In this document: positions 43,519-51,293 of the stretch, piece by piece
Position numbering within the stretch: position 1 is the stretch's first letter
How the letters are laid out: each line of letters starts with the position of its first letter
DNA from: Cloacibacterium caeni
GTDB taxonomy: Bacteria; Bacteroidota; Bacteroidia; Flavobacteriales; Weeksellaceae
DNA length: 64,000 nucleotides
Assembly (NCBI RefSeq): GCF_907163105.1
Contig: NZ_OU015321.1
Coordinates: 372,001-436,000, forward strand
Direction of reading: 5' to 3'
The notes under the pieces: generated by a model
What the model was told of the DNA's origin: nothing
Database searches by the model: none
The model's input: the letters and a program-made list of their open reading frames with translations, nothing else
Made by a program: the position numbers and the translations under genes

Positions 43519-43542
43519 CCTCCTTTTTTAGGGAGGTTTTTT
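43515..43542 (+). terminator. intrinsic terminator after nifJ
   Basis: AAAACCTCC (43515-43523) and GGAGGTTTT (43532-43540) with T-run. Confidence 0.8.
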
Positions 43543-43555
43543 GATTTAGAAAAAA

Positions 43556-43591
43556 TAAAAATCCCCACCAGAAAATTGATGAGGATTTTTT
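43556..43591 (-). terminator. terminator after the DsrE-like gene
   Basis: AAAAATCC (43557-43564) pairs with GGATTTTT (43583-43590), extended inward by CA/TG pairs separated by single mismatches. On the minus strand it is followed by T-rich sequence. Confidence 0.65.
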
Positions 43592-43609
43592 CAACACAAA
43601 AGTTTTTAT

Positions 43610-44128
43610 TTAGATAAAAATAATTTGAGTGCCTTCTCCAGCTGCTCTAGCGTAGAAATCTCCTACGGTTAAGATGCCTTCTACTTCTGGAGTTAAGTCT
43701 TCTTCTTTTAAATCAAACATTTCAAAAGCCAGTTTACAAACCCAAAGTCTGCAACCAGAAGCAGATAAAATTTCTATAAATTCATCAATTGGCGGAATGT
43801 CTAATTTTTCCATTTTAGATTTCATCATTTTGGTAGCAAGAGCTTCCATTCCTGGTAAACCTCCCAACATGGTAGGCATGTGCATTGCAGGATTTCCTAC
43901 AGTAGCCACGTGAATGTCTTTTAGTCTGTCTTTAATTACAGCATCTAGTCCGAAGAAAGTAAAGAAAATTTCTGCTTCCATACCTTCCATTCTCGCACCG
44001 TTTGCCAAAATAAAACCTGCGTAAACACTTTCTAAAGTTCCTTTAGATATGATTACCATTACTTTTTCTATAGGTTTTAGAGATTTATCTAAATCTGCTA
44101 ATGGATTTTTTAATAATGTAGTTTCCAT
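43610..44128 (-). CDS. DsrE/DsrF/DrsH-like family protein
   Basis: A 172-residue cytoplasmic protein. IEKVMVIISKGTLESVYAGFILANGARMEGMEAEIFFTFFGLDAV is the DsrE-type fold opening, and SGCRLWVCKLAFEMF supplies two cysteines that could carry persulfide. It lies 105 bp after the DsrC/TusE-like gene in the sulfide:quinone oxidoreductase cluster. A role in sulfur-transfer from polysulfide is likely. Confidence 0.8.
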   Translation of the reverse strand: METTLLKNPLADLDKSLKPIEKVMVIISKGTLESVYAGFILANGARMEGMEAEIFFTFFGLDAVIKDRLKDIHVATVGNPAMHMPTMLGGLPGMEALATKMMKSKMEKLDIPPIDEFIEILSASGCRLWVCKLAFEMFDLKEEDLTPEVEGILTVGDFYARAAGEGTQIIFI

Positions 44129-44145
44129 ATTTTTTGTTTTATTTA

Positions 44146-44230
44146 TTGAGGGATTAGGCTTGAGGGATTAGGTTTTTAGTATTTGAAAAAAAATCAATTT
44201 ACTAATCCCTTCATTCTAATTCCTAAATCC
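44146..44230. repeat. GGGATTAG repeat with inverted copies
   Basis: TTGAGGGATTAGG occurs twice (44146-44158 and 44160-44172), and the complementary words CTAATCCC (44202-44209) and a variant near 44217-44230 follow. It can fold into a stem-loop between the dsrC-like and dsrE-like genes. Confidence 0.6.
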
Positions 44231-44233
44231 TTT

Positions 44234-44542
44234 TTAAATACAAGATTTTGGTTTAGAAATTCCTGCTAATCTACTAGAGATTTTAAGTGGTCCTTTTGGG
44301 AACAATTCATAGAATTCTTTAATATCTACTACGCCAGATTTTCCTACGCCTCTTATGGTTAATGCTACATCTTTTTTCTGTTGGTCTCTTAAATATTCTA
44401 ACACGTCGAAATGTCTGTTTCCTAGTTCTAAACCGTCTTCTTTAGCCATTTCTTTAGCTACTTCGTGATTCCATTGGTTCATGTCTGTAAGGTATCCCTC
44501 GTCGTTTACATTGATTGTAAAACCTGCATAAGTTTTTTCCAT
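44234..44542 (-). CDS. DsrC/TusE-family sulfur carrier with one C-terminal cysteine
   Basis: A 102-residue protein. WNHEVAKEMAKEDGLELGNRHFDVLEYLRDQ is the family core, and it ends with the flexible arm LAGISKPKSCI. The penultimate Cys101 is the one that carries persulfide. The second cysteine of true DsrC, eleven residues earlier, is Ser90, so this is a TusE-like one-cysteine form that should not make the DsrC intramolecular trisulfide. It lies between the SQR and DsrE-like genes and likely relays sulfur. Confidence 0.85.
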   Translation of the reverse strand: MEKTYAGFTINVNDEGYLTDMNQWNHEVAKEMAKEDGLELGNRHFDVLEYLRDQQKKDVALTIRGVGKSGVVDIKEFYELFPKGPLKISSRLAGISKPKSCI

Positions 44543-44621
44543 TTTGATAATATTTTTTTGTTAATTTTTTTGAAATTTTAGAAATTCACCGTTCACAGCC
44601 CAGCGAATTCACTATTCATTT

Positions 44622-45869
44622 TTATACTGTTTCTTTGTCAAATTTCTTTCCTGCTCTGCTCATAGTAGGCGTTACGAAAGGTATTTTTCTAGCAGGAAGA
44701 AGCATATTCCAATACACCCATTTGAAAGCCATTTTTCCGAAGTGGTTAAAAGCACTTTCTTCTAATAAATTTAGCGGACCGATTCCAGCGAATGGGAATT
44801 TTCCTTTTAATGGTTCTACATCATAATTGAAGTCAATCAATAATGCTTTTCCTTTTCCTGTTTCTATGAAACAATTGGCGTGACCGTCAAATTCTGGATT
44901 AAGTGGTTTTCCTTCTATATATTTTAGAATATTTTCAGTAAGAATTTCAGCTTCGAAATGCGCTACAGAACCAGCTTTAGAAGCAGGAACATTCGTAGCA
45001 TCACCGATTACGAAAATGTTTTCTTTTACTTTACTTTGTAATGTATTTTTATCAGTAGGAACGTAGTTTAGATCATCTCCAAAACCTGAACGAAGAATAC
45101 ATTCATCTCCCATATTGGTAGGAATGGTTACTAATAAGTCAAAATCTACCACTTCGCCACCGTAATCGAACATTTTTCCGTTTTCTCCTTCTATATGTTC
45201 TACTGCGAAATCTGGAACAATTTTTATATTTTTTTCCTCTAATAAATAATTGAGCGTTTCAGTAGTTTTTGGCTTTGTAAATGCACCAGAAAGTGGAGTA
45301 ACGTAAGAAATTTCTACTTTGTCTCTCATTCCTTTTTTGGTGAAGTAATCATCTGCTAAAAAAGCGAATTCTAGCGGAGCAACAGGACATTTTATTGGCA
45401 TTTCGGTGATGTGAACTACTAATTTTCCTCCTGGCCAAGTTTCTAATTTTTTCGCCAAAGCACAACTTCCCTCGAAAGTATAGAAATCGAAAATATTTTT
45501 TTGCCAAGTGTCACCTTTCATTCCAGGAACTTCTTCTGGAGCGATTTTACAACCTGTAGCAATGATGAGAATGTCATATTTTACATTTCTTCCGTTTTCT
45601 AAAATAACGGTATCTGTATCTTTATCTATTCTGTCGATTTTTTCACGAATAAGTTGAATTCCTTTTGGTAAAAACTCATCAATTTTTCTTTTTACATCTT
45701 CTGGTTGATAGGTTCCAAAAGGAATAAATAAAAATCCTGGCTGGTAGTAGTGAGACTTAAATTGGTCTACCAAAGTAATTTGCCAATCTTTTTTATTCAG
45801 TTTTTTTACTAGGTGATTCGCCATCATTGTTCCGGCGGTTCCTGCTCCTAAGATTACTAAATTTTTCAT
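44622..45869 (-). CDS. sulfide:quinone oxidoreductase-like flavoprotein
   Basis: A 415-residue FAD enzyme. The FAD motif is LGAGTAGTMMANHL (7-20), the second site is ILIIATGCKIAP, and the third is FVIGDATNVPASKAGSVAHFEAEIL. Cysteines C161 (KCPVAPLEF) and C333 (HANCFIETGKG) are placed like the redox pair of SQR that binds sulfide sulfur; C107 is the third. The C-terminal part (about 385-415) has amphipathic aromatic helices for membrane attachment near the quinone. It probably oxidises sulfide to polysulfide, feeding the DsrC/TusE- and DsrE-like proteins. Confidence 0.8.
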   Translation of the reverse strand: MKNLVILGAGTAGTMMANHLVKKLNKKDWQITLVDQFKSHYYQPGFLFIPFGTYQPEDVKRKIDEFLPKGIQLIREKIDRIDKDTDTVILENGRNVKYDILIIATGCKIAPEEVPGMKGDTWQKNIFDFYTFEGSCALAKKLETWPGGKLVVHITEMPIKCPVAPLEFAFLADDYFTKKGMRDKVEISYVTPLSGAFTKPKTTETLNYLLEEKNIKIVPDFAVEHIEGENGKMFDYGGEVVDFDLLVTIPTNMGDECILRSGFGDDLNYVPTDKNTLQSKVKENIFVIGDATNVPASKAGSVAHFEAEILTENILKYIEGKPLNPEFDGHANCFIETGKGKALLIDFNYDVEPLKGKFPFAGIGPLNLLEESAFNHFGKMAFKWVYWNMLLPARKIPFVTPTMSRAGKKFDKETV

Positions 45870-45913
45870 ATTTTCTAAGTTTATAAGAATGAGTTATTCT
45901 TAATTTTCTTGTA

Positions 45914-45961
45914 CAAAGTTACATCAGCGCAAAATGGACTTGTGTAACTTATATTACACAA
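45914..45961 (-). promoter_or_regulatory. Crp/Fnr-like dyad and -7 box of the SQR operon
   Basis: The perfect dyad TTGTGTAA, six bases, TTACACAA (45940-45961) is centred 29.5 bp before the first base of the minus-strand -7 box TAACTTTG (45921-45914). No -33 TTG is seen at the right distance, which suits an activator-dependent promoter. The dyad core GTAA-N6-TTAC and the spacing equal those of the CoADR promoter. Confidence 0.65.
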
Positions 45962-45965
45962 CCTC

Positions 45966-45981
45966 AATGACTTTTGTCATT
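45966..45981. promoter_or_regulatory. second dyad AATGAC-TTTT-GTCATT in the SQR/HD intergenic region
   Basis: A perfect 6-bp dyad with a TTTT centre, 5 bp from the first dyad. It could bind another regulator of the SQR operon or of the divergent HD gene, whose -7 box TAAATTTG lies at 46017-46024. Confidence 0.45.
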
Positions 45982-46038
45982 AAAATCGAAATAAAATCCG
46001 TTATTTTTATTTGACTTAAATTTGTAAAAAATTAGAAA

Positions 46039-46626
46039 ATGTACTTAGAAAAAGAGATAGAGTTCATCCTTACTTTAGACCAACTCAAAAACGTAATCCG
46101 TAGAAATTTTAATCATGACAATTCCAGAAGAGAAAATACAGCAGAACATTCTTGGCAAGTCATTGTTTTTGCACAGATACTTTTTCCCTATGCTCGAAAC
46201 AAAGAAAAAATAGATTTAGGAAGAGTGATTAAGATGCTTTCTATCCATGATGTGGTAGAAATAGATGCGGGAGATACTTTTTTCTATGATGAAAAAGCAA
46301 ATGAAGGAAAATTTGAGCGTGAATTGGCTTCTGCTGAAAGAATTTTTGGAATTTTGGCAGAACCTATGAAATCAGAATTTATGAATCTTTGGTATGAATT
46401 CGAAGCTGGAGAAACAGAAACCGCCATTTTTGCAAGTGCTGTAGATAGAATGATTCCTTTTGTGATGAATTGTTTTAACAATGGTTTGAGTTGGATAGAA
46501 GCAGGAGTAGAGTTCGAGAAGGTGCAAAAAATGCTTCGTCCGAGAATAGAATTGGCTTCAGAAGATATGCTTGACACCTTTGATGTGTTGATTAGAAAGG
46601 CTTTTGACGAAGGAAAACTTTTATAG
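46039..46626 (+). CDS. HD-domain phosphohydrolase (YfbR/HDDC2 type)
   Basis: A 195-residue protein with an HD domain: RRENTAEHSWQV holds the first His, SIHDVVEIDAGD the HD pair, and VDRMIPF the final Asp. Relatives are metal-dependent 5'-nucleotidases for deoxynucleoside monophosphates. It has an exact -7 box (TAAATTTG, 46017-46024) close to the start and is divergent from the SQR operon. The substrate is inferred from the family. Confidence 0.75.
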   Translation: MYLEKEIEFILTLDQLKNVIRRNFNHDNSRRENTAEHSWQVIVFAQILFPYARNKEKIDLGRVIKMLSIHDVVEIDAGDTFFYDEKANEGKFERELASAERIFGILAEPMKSEFMNLWYEFEAGETETAIFASAVDRMIPFVMNCFNNGLSWIEAGVEFEKVQKMLRPRIELASEDMLDTFDVLIRKAFDEGKLL

Positions 46627-46686
46627 CACTTATTCAATAAATTTCTTTATTTTGCATCCCGGAGATTAACGATTAATTATTTAAAA

Positions 46687-47634
46687 ATGAATAAAATTCC
46701 TAGCGTAGATTTACGCGATTTTCTTTCGGGTGACGAAACAAGAAAACAAAAATTTGTAAATGAAATTGGTAAAGCATACGAAGAAATAGGCTTCGTAGCG
46801 CTTAAAGGTCATTTCTTAGACCAAAATTTCTTAGACCAATTGTACGCCGAAATAAAAAACTTCTTTAGCCTTCCTGTAGAAGTAAAATCAAAATACGAAA
46901 TTCCTGGAATTGGCGGTCAAAGAGGTTATGTAGGTTTCGGAAAAGAAACTGCAAAAGGCTTCAAAGCAGCAGATTTAAAAGAGTTTTGGCATTTCGGTCA
47001 GTATTTGCCAGAAGGTTCTAAATATTTAGCAGAGTATCCAGAAAATGTAGAAGTTGCAGAAGCGCCAGAATTTAACAAAGTAGGAAAAGAAGCCTATAAA
47101 ATGTTAGAAAAAACTGGAATTTATGTATTGAGAGCTTTAGCATTATATGTAGGTTTAGATGAATTTTATTTTGATAAATTCGTAGCAGAAGGAAACAGTA
47201 TTCTTAGACCAATTCACTATCCACCAATTACGGAAGAGCCAAAAGATGCAGTAAGAGCAGCAGCTCATGGTGATATTAATTTAATTACCCTTTTAATGGG
47301 AGCTCACGGAAAAGGATTGCAAGTAAGAGACCATGAAGGAAATTGGGTAGATGCGATTGCTCAACCAGACGAATTGATGATTAATGTGGGTGATATGCTT
47401 TCTAGACACACCAATAATAAACTGAAATCTACGATTCACCAAGTGGTAAATCCAGAGAGAGAATTATGGGGAACTTCTAGATATTCTATTCCGTTTTTCA
47501 TGCATCCAGTAAGCGAAATGCCGCTAAACTGTTTAGAAAATTGTATTGACGAAGACCATCCTAAATTATACGAAGACACGACTGCTGGAGAATTCTTGCA
47601 CGAAAGATTAGTAGAATTAGGATTGATTAAATAA
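46687..47634 (+). CDS. 2-oxoglutarate/Fe(II)-dependent oxygenase, isopenicillin N synthase family
   Basis: A 315-residue enzyme. The iron ligands are H194 and D196 (AAHGDIN) and H251 (STIHQVV), and R265 (TSRYSIPFF) would bind the 2-oxoglutarate carboxylate. The N-terminal DIOX_N part is PSVDLRDFL...GKAYEEIGFVALKGH. The natural substrate is not known; no biosynthetic cluster surrounds it. It is a single gene with a terminator downstream. Confidence 0.85.
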   Translation: MNKIPSVDLRDFLSGDETRKQKFVNEIGKAYEEIGFVALKGHFLDQNFLDQLYAEIKNFFSLPVEVKSKYEIPGIGGQRGYVGFGKETAKGFKAADLKEFWHFGQYLPEGSKYLAEYPENVEVAEAPEFNKVGKEAYKMLEKTGIYVLRALALYVGLDEFYFDKFVAEGNSILRPIHYPPITEEPKDAVRAAAHGDINLITLLMGAHGKGLQVRDHEGNWVDAIAQPDELMINVGDMLSRHTNNKLKSTIHQVVNPERELWGTSRYSIPFFMHPVSEMPLNCLENCIDEDHPKLYEDTTAGEFLHERLVELGLIK

Positions 47635-47667
47635 AATTTAATAAAATCTTAGATTTAAAAAGATGAA

Positions 47668-47730
47668 GCGTTCGCTTAAAAACGAATTAATTCGTTAAAC
47701 TTTGCTCACTAAAATAATGAGCAAGTTTTT
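47668..47730 (+). terminator. palindrome AACGAATTAATTCGTT and terminator after the oxygenase gene
   Basis: AAGCGTTCGCTT and the perfect palindrome at 47681-47696 precede a stem of AACTTTGCTCA (47698-47708) with TGAGCAAGTT (from 47718), followed by T-run. A similar AAGCGTTCGCTT module occurs near 62427. Confidence 0.65.
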
Positions 47731-47770
47731 ATTAAACCTTTGCGTTTCAAAAAAATAAATAATAAAATTT

Positions 47771-47802
47771 AAAAATCGAATCTTTTTTAAGGTTCGATTT
47801 TT
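47771..47802 (-). terminator. terminator at the end of the MFS pseudogene
   Basis: AAAAATCGAA pairs with TTCGATTTTT and overlaps the last codons of the MFS gene; on the minus strand the A-tract becomes the T-run. Confidence 0.7.
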
Positions 47803-48971
47803 TCTTTTTTAAAGGCAAAAATCAAATAAATAATTCCGAAAATAATGGTGAGAAAAACCAAGAAAACTTGCCAATCTAATTTCTGTAAAATCACACCACT
47901 GAAACTTCCTAAAGTACTTGCACCAATGTAATAAAGCAGCAAATAAAACGCAATGGTTACCGTTCTTTTTTCTTTTGAAAAATTCCCCACTGATTTACTG
48001 CAAACGGTATGCGCTACAAAAAAGCTATACGTGAAAACTGCTAATCCTACAATCACAGCTATCGTATTTTGTAGGAAAAAGAAGAGAATTCCTAGAATTC
48101 CTACTAAACTCATGGTTTTTAAAACATTTTCAGAATTTTTGAGTTTTCTTTCCCAAAAACTGACATTCATAGAACCAAAAACGCCAGAAATATAGAGTAC
48201 GTAAACATAAGAAATCCAACTTCTGGAAATATTAAATGGCGCTTTGACCAAGAAAAAAGCCATGTAATTGTACAAGCTGACAAACGTTCCTAGCAAAAGA
48301 AAGCCTGTAATGTAATAAGGCAGTAATTTTGGGTGCGTAATGAGCTTGAAATTCGGTTCTATTAATGTTTTAAATGATTCTTTCTTTGGTTTGAAGTTTT
48401 GTGATTTAGGAGCCAGCATAAAAAATAAAATCGCAAAAATAAGACACCAAATTCCAATAAATTCTGACGCAAATTGCCAAGATTTATAATGTGAAACCTG
48501 AGAAGAAATCACTCTTCCTATCATTCCGCCCACTGCATTTCCTGCAATGTAAAATCCTGTAATTCTCAATTTTCTGTTTTCTGAAACTTCTTCTGCGATG
48601 TAAGCCAAACAAACAGAAGTAGCACCCGAAAGCAAAAATCCTTTCAGGAAATTGAGTGCAATTAACACGTTGAAATTTTCAGAAAATGAAGAAGTAAAAG
48701 CTAAAACTGCTGATGCAAATAAACAATATCCGATGACTTTTTTTCGGCTGTATCAGTCTGCTACGAAAGTGGAAGTAATTAAACCAAGAGCCATTCCCAA
48801 AGTCGCCGAAGAGACTGCAAAACTGCTTTTGGCTTTATTGATTTTGAAATATTCTACCAAATCAGGAAGCAACGCTTGATAATAATACAACAATCCAAAA
48901 CATGACAATCCCGCCAAAAATACAGCAATGGCAATTTGTAAATCACGATTTTTGATTGTTTTTGATTTCAT
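47787..48971 (-). pseudogene. MFS transporter interrupted by an in-frame TGA
   Basis: Read through, this is one twelve-helix major facilitator protein of about 394 residues. The N-terminal piece ends LGLITSTFVAD, then comes TGA (48755-48753), then YSRKKVIGYCLFASAVLAF in the same frame. The stop replaces the Arg of MFS motif A (D-R-Y-S-R-K), best explained by CGA to TGA. The start is taken as the ATG at 48971 (MKSKTIKNRDLQ); an upstream ATG at 49040 is possible. The downstream part (from Met at 48668) lacks the first helices. Substrate unknown. Confidence 0.85.
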
Positions 48972-49067
48972 ATTAATGTTCATGCAGATTTTAGTAATCA
49001 TGCATATTATTGGAAAAATTAATCTGCCCAATTCGCTCAATCAGCGAGAGTTTTCAATTTTTCATTA

Positions 49068-51218
49068 TTAAATTCTCTCCAATTCGTCTTGAGAAATTTG
49101 CGTTTTAAAAAGTCCGTAATTCACGGTAACTTTTCCGTTTTTGTGAATGGTTTCTATGGTTCCCACAGATGTAGAACCTGCAATACGAACACGTTGACCA
49201 ACTTTCATCCAAACGGCGCGTTCTTTTTGCGTTTTTTCTTCCAGTTTTTGGTTGGTTTCTGCAATTTGAACTTGTATATTTTCTTTTTTCAGTTGTTGTT
49301 CTACTTTACGTTTGGTAACTTTCAGTTTCTCAGATTCTGCTTTGTCTGAACCGAGTTTTCGGAATTTTTCCTGTTCCAGAATTTTTACAAAATCTTTTAC
49401 GATATCTTTTCTGGATTTTCCTTTCAAATAACCATCAATAAAGGCTTCTATCTTATTTCCGAACTGTAATTTTCGGTGTTCTTCTTCATACAATTTTTGG
49501 AAATTATACAGTTTTTGTTGAAGTTGCTCATTCAGTTTTTGCAGATTTTCTCGTTTATCTTCTACCGATTCTTTTTGCTCGACAAGGTTAGATTTCAGTT
49601 TTTCAACCTCAAATTTTTCTTGTTGCAATTTCACGATGGTTTTATCAAGATTTACCACGTCTTTTTCTACTTTCGAACGTGCATTTTTAATGATAAATCT
49701 TGGAATTCTATTTTTTTCTGCCACTTCAAAAGTGAAAGAACTTCCAGCTTGTCCCACTTCTAATTTATACAAAGGTTCCAATGAATATTCATCGAAAAGC
49801 ATCGCCGCATTCGTTGCATTGGGCAATTGTTCTACCACCAATTTAATGTTGGTGTAATGCGTGGTAATAATGGCAAAAGATTTTTTTTCGTAGAAAAATT
49901 CCAGAAAACTTTCTGCTAAAGCGCCACCCAATTCTGGATCAGAACCCGTCCCGAATTCATCAATCAAAAGCAACGTATTATCATCAGCTTCTCTGATAAT
50001 TCCAGACATTTTTTTGAGTCGAGAACTGTAGGTAGAAAGATGGTTTTCAATAGATTGATTGTCACCAATATCCGTTCTAATTTTTTCAAAAAAGAACATT
50101 TCAGATTTCGGATGAACAGGCACCAAAATTCCGCTCTGAATCATCAATTGAAGCAAACCAACGGTTTTCAGTGTGATGGATTTTCCACCAGCATTTGGTC
50201 CAGAAATACAGAGAATTCGGTTATGCTCTGTCAAAGTCAATGTTTGCGGATAGATTTCCTTTTTTTCTTCTCGGTTTCTCAATAAAAGCAATGGGTGAAA
50301 TGCGTTGACCAATCTCATGGTTTTATGACGATTGATTTTGGGCAAAACGCTGCCAATTTTTTCAGCAAATTTTGCTTTTGCTCTCGTAATATCTAAATCA
50401 AAAATATATTTTTGATATTCTTCTAATTCAGGAGCGAAAATGGCAATTTCTGCCGTAAGTTTTCGCAGAATTTTATCCACTTCTTTCTTTTCTTCTTCTT
50501 CCGCTTCACGAAGTTTAAAGTAATGTCTTGAAACACTTTCTGGTTGAATATACGTGATAGAACCTGTTTTAGAAACGCCTAAAACTCTACCGGGAACACG
50601 TTTTTTGAAACCAGATTTTACTGCTAAAACTCTTTGGTCGTCAATCACCGTTTCTTTAATTTCATCTAAAAAATCTGTAGAAGAAAGGTGAGAAAGCGTT
50701 TTACTAAAATTCTCTTGAATATGTTTTTTAGCGTGCTGAATTTCGGTTCTTAAAGATTTTAAAAGCGGAGAAGCTTCAGATTTTACTTCACCAAAACGAT
50801 TAAAAACTTTGTCGATTTTATCTACAATTTCCTTCTTGAAATCCAATTGCATCACTTCTTCCAGCAAAATAGGGAAGGTTTCGGCAAGTATAGGAAAGAA
50901 TTTTTGCAATTTCCCGATTTGTTCCGTTAGGTTTTTAATCTTGATAAAAGCAGCGTTTTCTAACCTGAAATTTTCGATATGCATTACTTTTAGTTCTGCT
51001 TCTATATCTTCATATTCACTAAACGGAATTGCGTTTGAACTCTCGTAACTTGTGAGATATTCGGCAGTTTTTTTCAAAGTAATTTCTGCTTCATCTATTT
51101 TTAAAAGTTTTAGATGAAGAATTTTTTCTGCCACTTTTGGCGAATACGCATAAGGAGAAATTTCCGCGAGTAATTTCGGGAATTCTAATTCTTGTAAATT
51201 TTCTTTGGTTACTTGCAC
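49068..51218 (-). CDS. mutS2: MutS2-family ATPase without Smr domain
   Basis: A 716-residue MutS-like ATPase. An N-terminal helical core and clamp (1-300) precede the ATPase with Walker A GPNAGGKS, Walker B LLIDEFGTGSDPELGGALAES and THYTNIK. A long coiled coil (about 515-610) and an SH3-like end (VGQRVRIAGSTSVGTIETI) follow. MutS2 of Bacillus has about 785 residues and ends in an Smr nuclease domain, which is absent here. In this form it may bind DNA junctions or collided ribosomes but not cleave by Smr. Confidence 0.85.
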   Translation of the reverse strand: MQVTKENLQELEFPKLLAEISPYAYSPKVAEKILHLKLLKIDEAEITLKKTAEYLTSYESSNAIPFSEYEDIEAELKVMHIENFRLENAAFIKIKNLTEQIGKLQKFFPILAETFPILLEEVMQLDFKKEIVDKIDKVFNRFGEVKSEASPLLKSLRTEIQHAKKHIQENFSKTLSHLSSTDFLDEIKETVIDDQRVLAVKSGFKKRVPGRVLGVSKTGSITYIQPESVSRHYFKLREAEEEEKKEVDKILRKLTAEIAIFAPELEEYQKYIFDLDITRAKAKFAEKIGSVLPKINRHKTMRLVNAFHPLLLLRNREEKKEIYPQTLTLTEHNRILCISGPNAGGKSITLKTVGLLQLMIQSGILVPVHPKSEMFFFEKIRTDIGDNQSIENHLSTYSSRLKKMSGIIREADDNTLLLIDEFGTGSDPELGGALAESFLEFFYEKKSFAIITTHYTNIKLVVEQLPNATNAAMLFDEYSLEPLYKLEVGQAGSSFTFEVAEKNRIPRFIIKNARSKVEKDVVNLDKTIVKLQQEKFEVEKLKSNLVEQKESVEDKRENLQKLNEQLQQKLYNFQKLYEEEHRKLQFGNKIEAFIDGYLKGKSRKDIVKDFVKILEQEKFRKLGSDKAESEKLKVTKRKVEQQLKKENIQVQIAETNQKLEEKTQKERAVWMKVGQRVRIAGSTSVGTIETIHKNGKVTVNYGLFKTQISQDELERI

Positions 51219-51233
51219 AATGCAAAGATAATG

Positions 51234-51265
51234 TAAAGTCGTTGAATTGTAAAGTTGTAAAATCG
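51234..51265. repeat. GTAAAGTTG-type repeat, left of the lipoprotein gene
   Basis: GTAAAGTCGTTGAATTGTAAAG is a doubled GTAAAGT-GTTG word. Its inverted counterpart lies at 52008-52036, on the other side of the lipoprotein gene. Confidence 0.6.
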
Positions 51266-51280
51266 TTACGATGATTTTTG

Positions 51281-51288
51281 TAAATTTG
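51281..51288 (+). promoter_or_regulatory. -7 box of the lipoprotein gene
   Basis: TAAATTTG matches TAnnTTTG exactly, 15 bp before the ATG at 51303. TTG at 51255-51257 may be the -33 element (spacing 23). Confidence 0.55.
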
Positions 51289-51293
51289 AGGAA

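Noticed and set aside
40178-43568. Several minus-strand frames of 60-113 codons opposite nifJ
   Set aside because: They are shadows of a highly conserved gene with all motifs on the plus strand.
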